A DNA stretch of 64,000 nucleotides from Dactylonectria macrodidyma (Eukaryota > Ascomycota > Sordariomycetes > Hypocreales > Nectriaceae). The translations under genes were made by a program, and so were the position numbers. The stretch lies in NCBI GenBank assembly GCA_020744425.1, contig JAGMUV010000035.1, positions 496,001 to 560,000 of the forward strand, given 5' to 3'. Below, one piece after another: positions 21,568 to 30,897 of this stretch. Positions within the stretch are counted from its first letter, which is position 1. Each line of letters begins with the position of its first letter. A model generated the notes under the pieces. That model ran no database searches. It saw only the letters and a list, made by a program, of their open reading frames with translations, and had not been told where the DNA came from.

Positions 21568-23092
21568 ATGTCTTCATCTACTTCTACCTCAAATTCTACC
21601 TCAACTTCCACTCTTAGCGGCCATCCCCCTCCGCGCATGCCTCATGACTCTCCGAAAAACCTTGGTAGTGACATGACCATGTCCTTTTTTGGTCACGCTG
21701 GATACCCCAACGCGGTTTCCTACATCAGATGAGCAACTTATAAAGAGCCTTAATGTTGAAGCTCTTGGCAGAGCTTTTCTTCCACCCCCTCCCTATATGA
21801 CACTGCCTGAATATTCTGTGCTGCGTCCTGAAGGGTATCGATCCCCTGATCCACTGCCGATCTACTTTAGTCTCAACCTCTCTGTCTATAACCAGCAGAT
21901 TGTTGATTCGGAGTGGCAGAATCAGTGGTTCCATTTCACTGGCAAAGTACACCCCTACGCACTGGAGTGGGTGCTACGGGAGCCTGATGTTTTCACCGAT
22001 GAAGATGGTGATGGCGAAGTGTACAAGGTTCCAGTTGTTCTCATACGCGACTTTGGATACCAAGCGTAAGCAGACTTATCATTTCCCCTTAGCTCGAGTT
22101 CCACTATCGCGCTTGCCACTAATGTAACTATCAGCCTTGACCCACGAACTCTTTGCAATAGTGAGGGCTTTCCACTTATCCAACCGGTTGTTTCTTTGAC
22201 GGGGCAGGTTCTCGGGACTGGTCAAACCCACTTGATCAAGGATTCTGTCCCGATGTTGGATGATGCGCAGCTGAGATGCTGTGCATTTATCCAGTGCTGT
22301 ACCTACATCACGCCGGGCCAGCTATCAAAGAGTCCTTTCAAAGGCTTCCACCCCTTTCAAGTTTTTATTCTCTTTCCTATTCGCGCTTTACCATTCTCTC
22401 TCCTCTGCAAGAAGATGGCAGATAGGAAAGATACACAGTTTGTTCCGGGTGTTCCCTTCAACTGCGTCGGCAAGATAGTTGGCCTGCTTGACCATCGTCT
22501 TATGGCGACTGCCCCTCCAGTTGATGAGAAGGACTATGTATTCATCGTCGTTCCCGACTCTTGGACGTTTCCAGACAAGAGCACGCCACCTGCACCTGCC
22601 GCTAACACAGTCTCCCCCTCCAAAACCGAACCTGGCCCATCCCAAGCTGGCGGCTTCGCAGCAGCGAGGTCTATGTTCAAGTCTCCCTCAAAGAAATCTT
22701 CACAGGTGCAACAGTCACGCTCACAATCATCACAATCGCCGCAGCGAGGTCCATCCCAACAACCCGTTACTCCATCTCAGAACAAAAGGCCCGCAATCTC
22801 CGCATCTCCATCGTCTCAGTCAAGTTCGAACAACCCCGCCCCCAAGAGACTCAGGGGGTCTACTGTAACTACCGAAACATCTCCAATCATTGCAGGGTCG
22901 CCGGTCTCCCCTTTAACATCCGTAGACTCTGATGAAAATGATAATCATGAAGAAGGTGAAGCGAAGGAAAACGAGGACTCTCCATCACCTAACATATCTG
23001 CCACACTCCGATCCTCCGTTCGTCCTAATATGAGGTCATCAACTACCGAACCAGGTGGCAAGAACAAGAGGCATCCGACCAAGAGACTATAA
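21568..23092 (+). CDS. Helitron-linked protein of unknown function, three exons, 463 aa
   Basis: Exons 21568-21664, 21729-22065 and 22135-23092. The introns of 64 bp (GTAGTG...CATCAG) and 69 bp (GTAAGC...TATCAG) keep phase throughout, so selection has maintained the frame. Residues 1-30 are Ser/Thr-rich. Residues of about 35-270 are a compact globular part with aromatic and hydrophobic strands, including QNQWFHFTGKVHPYALEW, VVLIRDFGYQ, FQVFILFPIRALPF and VGKIVGLLDHRL...DYVFIVVPDSW. Residues of about 275-463 are a Ser/Pro/Gln-rich tail with basic clusters (KKSS, KNKRHPTKRL at the end) and an acidic patch. I do not recognise the family. The strand pattern of the core is compatible with an OB-like fold, and some Helitrons elsewhere carry RPA-like ssDNA-binding proteins, so that role is a hypothesis only. 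It lies divergent to the Helitron gene and inside the same 13-bp repeat boundaries. Confidence 0.75.
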
Positions 23093-23813
23093 GTAGCATA
23101 GTATAGTGATAGTGTGTGGTATTCTGGGCTGTTGTACTGGGTTTGGAAAACTTACAGATTGATATGTGGGGGAAATAAGAGTGTGGTTTCAACACCAGTG
23201 CGAGTGATAAAGTCCAATGATCTCAACACCAGGACATCTTGGCATGCCAGCTTCTTATACTCAAATTGACAATTTTCCCTCTTTGGTATGGCGTCTGATT
23301 GGTCTCTGCTAGTCTCAGTCCCCTGATCCCTGTCTCAATTATTGACCCTCACCCTATTCGCTAGGTCTCTTAGTTCCGCATTAAGCTCTTCAAATCGTGC
23401 CACTCAGAATAGTGCCTGCTCCTCAAAGCCTGCTGCGTACGTCTTATTGGCTACGCAAAATAAAGGTAACACACACACGCGCCCTATTGGCCAAGTCTCT
23501 TCATCCACCACCCAGAGCCGACCACTTAAAACCACGCCCTCTTCTCAACACGTGCAGCAACCCACTAGTAAAACAGCCATACAGGCTCTTGTTGCAAGCT
23601 TCGTACCGAAAGGCTACTCAGCGCAAGGGAGCCGCCAACTTGCCCATCACGCCCAGCTTCCAAATTCCAACGTCCCCCGGCGGACGTGCGCCTTCCCCTG
23701 TTGAGAAAGAAAAGGAGATCCTTCTGGGCGAACTCATTTCATTCAGAGAATGGACCAATCAGGGTGCGCCATTGTTATAACTTGCCCTCTTATGGTTAGA
23801 CACCCTTGGCAGC
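23093..23813. other. Region between the 463-aa gene and the hAT right arm
   Basis: No gene can be supported. Several ATTGG (CCAAT-type) motifs occur, including CCCTATTGGCC near 23481, which resembles CCCTCTATTGGCCC near 13000 at the other end of the insert. Short overlapping frames to 23780 show no domain. One end of the Helitron may lie in here. Confidence 0.4.
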
Positions 23814-23826
23814 TTACCCGATTCGG
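23814..23826. repeat. 13-bp direct repeat, right copy (TTACCCGATTCGG)
   Basis: Exact second copy of the repeat at 12938-12950, followed immediately by hAT subterminal sequence with repeated TAACT, TCGAGTAA and CAAGTCAAGC-type motifs running to the terminus at 23975. Confidence 0.7.
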
Positions 23827-23975
23827 TAACTTAGTCGAGTAACTCGAAGTTGACTCGAGTAAGCCAAAAAGGCTTACTTTTGGTTGGTCGGGGGAGGCGT
23901 TACTCGTGGTTGCTCGTTACGTAATCAAGCAACCTCAACCAACCAAGTCAAGCAAGTTGGTTGTTGGACACACTG

Positions 23976-23983
23976 TCGGCGAG
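23976..23983. repeat. Right 8-bp target-site duplication TCGGCGAG
   Basis: Exact copy of 10297-10304, directly outside GGACACACTG at the right hAT end. Confidence 0.92.
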
Positions 23984-24043
23984 GGTCATCACCAGTTACG
24001 GCGAAGGGCTCTAGCCACTACTTGCAAGATAACTAGTGATATA

Positions 24044-24259
24044 CCGTAGAAACTCGAGAAATTCAGCCTCTTGGCAAAGTGGATACAGTCAGACACACGA
24101 CTGACCAATGGCTGCTCTGGATATAAGGAGGAGATAAAAACAGCTTCTGCATGTGTAATTGGGTTGATTATGGGCGTGGCTGCGCACTAGGGGCTTAAAC
24201 GTGCATAGTGGAGCAAAAACCCACTTTGCCAAGAGGCTGAATTTCTCGAGTTTCTACGG
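24044..24259. mobile_element. 216-bp MITE with perfect 39-bp terminal inverted repeats, TA duplication
   Basis: Positions 24044-24082 (starting CCGTAGAAACTCGAG) are an exact reverse complement of 24221-24259. TA flanks both ends (24042-24043 and 24260-24261). The 138-bp interior has no coding capacity. TA duplication and the long repeats point to a Tc1/mariner-superfamily (pogo/Fot1-like) MITE mobilised by a transposase elsewhere. The termini do not obviously match the two pogo pseudogenes in this window, whose ends were not found. Confidence 0.9.
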
Positions 24260-26608
24260 TATCAGCACACGGGTCACAGTAGGGGCGGATCGACGAATCA
24301 GTTATTGAGAGTGTCGCAGCGACAACCGGTCTATGAAGACTCTGGCGTCTAGGAAGAACTCGTCGAAAGTTTGGCTTTCCTCTCAAAGAAATCGACAGCA
24401 CAGATCAAAGGACGACCCCTGCTAGTGGTGCTGTTGTCGGTATTCCTTTTGAGTGCCACCGTTTTGGGACAAGGGAACTACTGAGACGGTTCGTCTTCTA
24501 TGGTGCGCTAGCATCTTGAGCCGAGCGACGGTTGTCAGAATGGAGAAAAGCCTATGTACCTAAGCACCTGTACCTCTGTGATGGGGCTCTTACTTTTGGT
24601 ACTTGGCGCAGTGGTTTTCCGTTTGACAGCGGTTGTTCTCGCCTTACCTTGCTGCCCCACATCCTACCTGCATACGTGGGCCAAGAGGCTGGCAAAACCC
24701 TCTGGTCGCACAATGCTAGCTCAGCACCTGCATGGCTTCTTAGTGCAGCGAAAAATGCCGTTTGCGGCTTTTCGCCACCCGGGCTTGGGGCCGTGGCGCG
24801 GGGCGGGGGGGGAGTGGGGAGAGGGGGTTAAGAGGCTAGACTGGTGTGGGTGGTCGGGAACAGTCAAATTTGGAGCAGATCACAGCGCCTGGTGGGTCTG
24901 GCCTCGGCAGTGTGGGGTGTCAATGCACACGGGACCAGGGAACGAAATGATGGATAGATCGAGGCGCAAATCAGCAGCCCAAGATTGGGGAGAGAGGCGT
25001 CGATAGATGAGGCGATCTTTGGTCATTAGCGCAAACCATGCCATGGCCAGTCAAGGGCAACTCTGACGAAACCCAAGCCCCACAAACCCATCATCAGGTG
25101 CCATGAGTTGGTCGATCCATTCTTAGTGGTTATTAGGATGTGTCGCACTGAACGTGCTTAAAGGGTTAAAGTGAATATGATGAGCAGCAGCAGTTGTGTT
25201 TATTGTTGTTGTTGGATAACGTACGGCACATTCGATTCAGGGATTAATGCTCAATAAGGTGTGGATCCTGAATCTGTTCATTGTCTTGTCTAGGATGCCT
25301 CCGGCCCCCTCTTTTCTCGAGAGGGGTTTTATGTCATCTCACCCCCCCTTTCTGACTAAGGTCAGGATATCGATCTATCAGAGGTTTCGTTATACAGGGT
25401 CACAATCCAACAGTTGTCTAAAGTGCGGGGTACTCCATCCTACAGATTTTACTTGAAGCACACAGTTTGATTACTCAGTGCCGTAGTTTCCTGAGGCTCG
25501 TTGAGATCATGCCTGACTTGCGACAGGATGCTTGGCCGCATGTGTGCGCGCTGCGACATGTCCTGGTTGCGTGCGTAGAAACGGTGCCTTTGACAGCGTC
25601 TTAACGCGATCCAGCCCTTGTCCATCTCGACTCATCAAACTTACCGCCTCCCGACCTGAATCAAGCTACATATCCAACAGTTAGATCGAGAAGCTCCCAT
25701 CAGTCAGTCCCAACGGCGGACTGGCTCCGAATCTCAAATCATCCCATCCATTGTCAACCGACAGCCACAGAATGAGACTCGGGGTTTCGATAGCCCAAAG
25801 ACCCGTATCGGCTTGGTTGCCGTTTTAACGCTGGGCGACGGACCCCACTCCAAGCACCATGGCTCATGAAGCAGTTGCTGATGGGATAGGAATAGCTCGT
25901 GATAAGCGAAGACCAGTATTCAGCGACTGTTCATCGTCATCGAGGAGACCTTGAGAAGATGGCTTGTTTTGGCGAGCATGTTGTGGTGATAGCGAAGGCT
26001 GAAGGCACTATCAGGACCAGCCCCTGAATCCTTCCAATTCCCTATTTCGGAGGTGAGCGACCATGCCACCCTTGGACAGCTTGACCTGGACTCTTGCCGG
26101 ACTCACTCGATTGGAATCTTACCCCTCACACCAAGACACCAAGACCGTGGTTCGTCGTCCATCCCGTGACAGGTAAGGCCAGGAGTACAAGGCATGGTGG
26201 TTGGTTGATCAAGTCTCGGGAGTATCCGCCACAGAGAGAACAAGGCTCATGTCAGCGACAAGGCATATTCAGATCCACTCTGATGGTCCCTGTGCCGGGT
26301 TGGGCTGTAAGTCGCAGCGTCGCTTTTTGTGGCCCCGACTCGATGCGCTCGCGCACAACTACGAGCCCGCCGCCACCACCGTTGCCCTATCTGCACCAAC
26401 GAGCCGACCTCGCTCGTGGTTCTTTCGCCGCCGGTTTAAACCCAGACCCAGAAGACCCAGGACCAGCCAACCCCCGTTCAGATCGCCAGCAAGTCCAGTC
26501 TCTCTTTGAGTCGGTCTTCCCCACGCTCGTCGCTCCTCAAATCCCAGCATGGTGCTTTGCTACCGATCATGATAATTCTACGTCGCCCTCCGCATCGAGA
26601 CCATCATC
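24260..26608. other. Intergenic stretch upstream of the kinase gene
   Basis: About 2.3 kb without a supportable gene. Open frames in 24530-25010 and 26094-26960 overlap each other on several frames and have no domains. Those after 26500 are shadows of kinase exons, introns and leader. A G-rich tract at 24800-24827 is listed separately. The last 500 bp or so are presumably promoter and 5' leader of the kinase. Confidence 0.45.
24800..24827 (+). other. G-rich tract with G-quadruplex potential
   Basis: Four runs of at least four G separated by C, AGT and AGA (G4-C-G8-AGT-G4-AGA-G5) occur within 28 bases. This fits the usual pattern of four G-runs with loops of 1-3 bases. There is no neighbouring gene start, so a function is not implied. 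Confidence 0.6.
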
Positions 26609-28826
26609 ATGGGCAACGGCCAAGGAAAGCCCGTCGACCTCAATGGCGAAGGTACGTGGATCCCCTGCGCCCTTGCCCGCGAGTCCCACGCGCCCTCCTG
26701 TCTCTCCCCACGTTTGTCCTGCATGGTGCGGCGTCCTTCCCCTCCCCGCCCCGGGCAATTGAGATTGTGCCATCGCAGCAGCGGGACCGCCAGATCCGAC
26801 CTCGCTCACGAACCCACGCTGACTCCCACCGCCGCAGTCAACCTCAACCACTTCCGCCTGTTGAGAGTCGTCGGCCGAGGCGCCTTTGGAAAGGTGCGCA
26901 TCGTCGAGCGCAAGGACACCAACCTGTCCTTTGCTCTCAAGTACATCCGCAAGGATGAAGGTACGCCACCGACTCGGTCTTTTCGCGGTCCCACCCGTCC
27001 CCTCGACTTCTGTCCCACGGTTCTCGTCTCAACGACATCCCGTCCTTCTGCCTCAAAGCCCCGTCTCCTTAGGTTGCGCAACGTGTTTGCTCCGGCGCTG
27101 ACTACCATGCCATGACTGCAGTCGTACGATCCAAGAGCGTACGAAACATCATCCGCGAGCGGCGGATGCTCGAATACCTCAACCACCCCTTCATTTGCAA
27201 CTTGAGATACAGCTTCCAGGATATCGAGTACATGTATGACCCCACCAATACTCTGCCGAGGCGTACCATGCTTGTGGCTAACACGCAATGACAGGTACCT
27301 TGTGGTCGACTTGATGACCGGCGGTGATTTGCGATTCCACATCTCCAGAAAGACCTTCACCGAGGAGGCGGTCAGGTTCTGGATCGCCGAGCTGGGGTGC
27401 GCCCTGAGGTATATCCACAGCCAGAGCATCATCCACAGAGATATCAAGCCCGACAACGTCCTTCTCGACGCCGACGGCCACGTCCACTTGACCGATTTTG
27501 TACCTTCCTGCCATCTCCGCCCTGCAGGTGTGCATTTGCTAACCGTGAGCTAGAATGTTGCCTCGGACGTCGTCGCTGGCAGGACTCTGACGAGCAAGTC
27601 CGGTACTCTGGCCTATCTTGCCCCCGAAGTATATGCTGGAAAGGGATATGATGTCCGTGCGGATTGGTGGTCACTGGGTGTCCTATTCTACGAGTGCATC
27701 TACAACAAGGTACGCCTCAATGGCTGCACGCTTCTCTCTGAGCAGACGGCATTGCTCTCGACCCCCTCTGCGTGCTAGATGAGCAGGACTGACTCGATGA
27801 AAGCGACCCTTTGAGGGTGACTCCAAAGGCTCGCTCAGCTCGCAAATCCAGGCCGCCAACCCCAAGTACCCCGTCGCACAGCCCCCCGTGTCGCTCGCCT
27901 GCCTCTATGCGATCGGCTCCGCCCTCGACCCCAACCGAGACACCCGCATGGGATCGACATGGAATAGCTTCGCCAATCACGAATTTTTCAAGGTCTTCGA
28001 CTTTGAGCTCCTCGAGCAGAAGCGGATCGGGCCTATCTTTGTTCCCTCCTTCGACAAGACCAACTTCGACGCCACCTACGTTTTGGAAGAACTATTCTTC
28101 GAGGAAGCGCCGCTCGAGGCCCGAGCAAGACGCCAGAAGCCGAGAGAGCGGTTAAAAGACGATGCGACCGATAAGGAGATCCGCAAGGATGAGCTATATC
28201 GGATGATTGAGACCGACTTTCGGCCGTTTGACTACACTGTGGCTGCATACAAGAAGTGAGCTGGCTGATCCTTTTGACCCTGCGCCCCGTGTGCTAACCC
28301 CAACAGGATCACTGAAGCCGCCCAAGGCCTTAATGATGAGGCGCAACCCGACCCGGACAACGCTCCTCAGACCATCACGACTGATGGGGCCACCGCCATG
28401 CCGGCAACGAATGGGGCATACCAGTCATCACCCCTCAATCCAAGCACCAGCAACGAGAGCCGACAGGGCCGTCCCAGCCGACCAGCCCCTCCTCCGCCGT
28501 ACCAGAACGACTTCCGAAACTGCCACCACCCCATTATCACGGGCCAACGAGTCACAAGTCCCACTGGGGGCGTTCGGGTGACGCTCGATGGAGGTGGTAG
28601 CTGGTCGGAGTTGGCACGCCAGGATGCGACCCTACTGACGGATGCCAATATTGCCGCCGATAGCAAGAACGAGGGCTCAGGCGGCATGGTTGGTTTCCTG
28701 AAGAGCAAAAAAGGGCGGAACAACCGCCCGAAACCCAAGGAGAGGGGTGTGTTGGGCAAGCAAGGCGCCCGAGTTGTCATGGCTAGTTCTCACCATCTTA
28801 GACGGAGTCGCGTCTCAAGAGGGTAG
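26609..28826 (+). CDS. AGC-family protein kinase, YANK/STK32 type, seven exons, 536 aa
   Basis: Exons 26609-26651, 26838-26960, 27122-27233, 27295-27499, 27554-27709, 27804-28255 and 28307-28826. All junctions are GT-AG and in phase. The protein starts MGNGQGK, a likely N-myristoylation site, as in the YANK group. The kinase domain spans about residues 17-290: glycine loop [15 protein letters not shown]-binding Lys in ALKYI, catalytic loop [11 protein letters not shown], then LTDFNVA where most kinases have [17 protein letters not shown], and [12 protein letters not shown]. The DFN variant of the Mg-binding motif is characteristic of YANK kinases and argues for this subgroup. An extended AGC-like C-terminal region (to about 380) is followed by a Pro/Ser-rich, probably disordered tail with a basic cluster ([16 protein letters not shown]). 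Substrates are unknown. It is expected to act as a membrane-associated Ser/Thr kinase. Confidence 0.9.
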
Positions 28827-29791
28827 GGTTCTCATAGGGACGACGAAACATCCCCAGTGCCTCGACCATGGACTTGTGCGACCTGGTAGAGTGGACAGTC
28901 AGATTGCATTTGGGCTTAACCCTAAGAGTATGATCTGATCCAAAGAAGAAGACCTCTAAGCTCTTGTGCTCCTCAAACCCAAGAGCATCCATTAGTGATC
29001 CCAAGGTTAAACGAGCTCCTGGAAGATTCTGACGTCCAACCACCCGCAACATACTAGGATCTCTTCCGACTCTTGAGGTTCGTAGAGTAATGCACTTGTA
29101 GACTCTCAATGTTGTCGCCAGGATTCTTTCCAGGGGCGTACGGGAGGTCACCTTGGTGCAAAACAGGGAAACAGGCGCGAAGGGTTTTGCTTTTTTACTT
29201 TATTTAATTCTTTCTTTTTGCCAAGTTGCGTCCAGCGGACCTAGCAGCTAGTATCGACCCCTCGTGGCGGCATTTGACGCTGGCATCAACACCAGTGCAA
29301 ATTTAGCGACTCGCTAAGTTGGCAGTGAACCCGTACTTGAGCAAGCAAGGGTTATGACTCCGGTGTTAAGCCACACAACTTTTGGACCATTCGACATTGC
29401 TGGGGGAACTCATGGGCAATGTTGGTGTGGCCGGCATATTCGACGTGCCGTCTTGATGTCATATACTCATATACAGGGGTACTGTCGGCCTTTTTATTTT
29501 TTTAATTTTTTAAAAGCCATTCTGGCCCAACAGTTTTTAGCTTTCACATCTGAAATTAAGATTACGGCAGAGATAAATAATAGGGTAACTTACCCGCCTG
29601 CAGCACACTGTCTGCGTCGCCGGAAACGTCTCTTCGCTCATCGGCTGGTCTTGATCCCTCGGTGCTTCTCCCCAGAGCATCACATTTGCTTCTCGTAAAT
29701 CGTTGTATACTTATTATTCTTACCGAGTAAATTTGCCCGCCAACATCATGACCCTGACGTTGAATCGGCAGAGGGTCCTATCGTCACCCAC
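28827..29791. other. Intergenic region, no convincing gene
   Basis: Contains the presumed kinase 3' UTR and AT-rich DNA around 29180-29220 and 29490-29520. A 117-codon minus-strand frame (28798-29151) overlaps the kinase 3' end and has no recognisable features. Confidence 0.4.
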
Positions 29792-30897
29792 ATGGTTCTT
29801 CATTTTCGCGCACCGCCACTAGATCAGCATTGCATGATAACGACCAACATTCGCGACATGGCGTCCGACCAGGCCTTTTGTGCCAGCCCTGAAGTAGTCA
29901 AGGTTGATCAAATCACCGAGAGCAGGGTATCAAATGTTGTTGCCATGCTCCCAACATCGCTGCAGTCGGGCATGAGTCCGATTCGATTCGTTAGCCGCAT
30001 CATCGGCCGTCACACCTTACGACTGGGCGTCCTAGTCTCAGAGGCGCCCCCAAAGCCTCGGCCACTCCCAGAGGCCGATGTCTCGACTCTGACCCAGGAA
30101 CCCCTCTTCACTGAGATGCTCCAACGGAACGGTGCTCGTCAGGATCCGGAATCGAAGGCCGTGTGCCCGCGACCGATGAGCAGGGTTCTTTACTCGGAGT
30201 CGGTGGATGATTAGGTTATCAGGCGACCTCTGGTGTTCATTGGAAGTTTGCGCAGCAAGATAAGGCGGACTGTGACATGGGCCAAGGCCCATATCCATCA
30301 TGCTGATCATATTTCGCTCTAGGCACCAGTCTCGTAAACATCTCCATCGATGGAGGCAAGTCCGCAGTCGCAGAGGAGGATGTTGCTTTCGAACGGAAGG
30401 CCTTCATTGATGGTTTGACGTATCTCACCAAGGCACTTCCACAGGACCTCGATGTTTGCGAACTGAGGCGGATCCAGTCCGCTCTACCCGGGCATGTCAC
30501 CCATCTGGACCTGGGGGCGGTTCGGCCACGAGCCGGCTCCACCCAATCCGCTTCTAGTCAGCCACGATCCATTCTGCACCGCGGTGTCCAGATGACCGTG
30601 GTCAACTTGATCTCCTTCCTTAGCTTTCTGGTGCCGTATCTGATGTATCTCCTCCGCTACGCAGCACGGATGGAGCGGAAATACAAGGTCTCCGAGACCG
30701 TGGTTGGCCATGGGCTCGACTTTGTCAACTCGATTGTGAAACAAAGCGCCTCCTTCACCGAAACGATGTGTCGGATGAACGACGGGAAAGTTGGACAGGC
30801 TCTTCTGGAAGCATGGACGGTTGATGGGGTCGCACAGGGGATATCGGGCGGGGTTGGCGAGGGCCTTTCAATCGTGGGGGCTAGGTGCACCGTCTGA
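29792..30897 (+). CDS. Hypothetical fungal protein with one membrane segment; intron unresolved
   Basis: Two plus-strand frames, 29792-30214 and about 30322-30897, appear to belong to one gene of about 320-330 residues. The second continues to a stop at 30895-30897. An intron somewhere in 30190-30330 is likely. The acceptor CTCTAG at 30317-30322 is attractive, but no donor in a matching phase is obvious. The alternative pair GTCGGT (after 30199) with CACCAG (before 30330) fits the phase but uses a weak donor. A small lesion is therefore possible. The N-terminal half has no recognised domain. The second half has a hydrophobic helix (VVNLISFLSFLVPYLMYLL), then Arg-rich sequence and an amphipathic C-terminal part. 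I do not know the function. Confidence 0.5.

Larger units (their letters stand above)
10305..23975. mobile_element. Composite hAT element, 13.67 kb, carrying a Helitron
   Basis: The left end reads CAGTGTGTCCATCAGCCAAG and the reverse complement of the right end reads CAGTGTGTCCAACAACCAAC. The first 11 bases are identical, followed by a shared CA-N-CCAA. Both ends are flanked by TCGGCGAG. Just inside each terminus are clustered short repeats of the type TTGACTTGG, TTACTTGG and TTACTCG (10320-10440 and 23827-23965), the usual hAT subterminal binding region. Inside are a hAT transposase gene (10470-12821, minus), then a long insert with a Helitron Rep/helicase (13105-20079, minus) and a three-exon gene (21568-23092, plus). 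Removing the insert between the two copies of TTACCCGATTCGG (12938 and 23814) would leave an ordinary hAT of about 2.8 kb. Confidence 0.9.

Noticed and set aside
13105..23092. Treating the Helitron segment as a Starship-type giant element because of the direct repeats
   Set aside because: No DUF3435-type tyrosine recombinase captain gene is present. The HUH Rep plus PIF1 helicase identify a Helitron.
24532..25006. Plus-strand frames of 99 and 150 codons
   Set aside because: Overlapping frames across a G-rich tract, with composition unlike the real genes here and no domain.
26094..26958. Plus-strand frames of 150-220 codons before and across the kinase start
   Set aside because: They run through kinase leader, exon 1 and introns in other frames. 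The spliced kinase model is far better supported.
28798..29151. 117-codon minus-strand frame at the kinase 3' end
   Set aside because: It overlaps the kinase stop, has no recognised features and no evident promoter. Kept only as part of the spacer.
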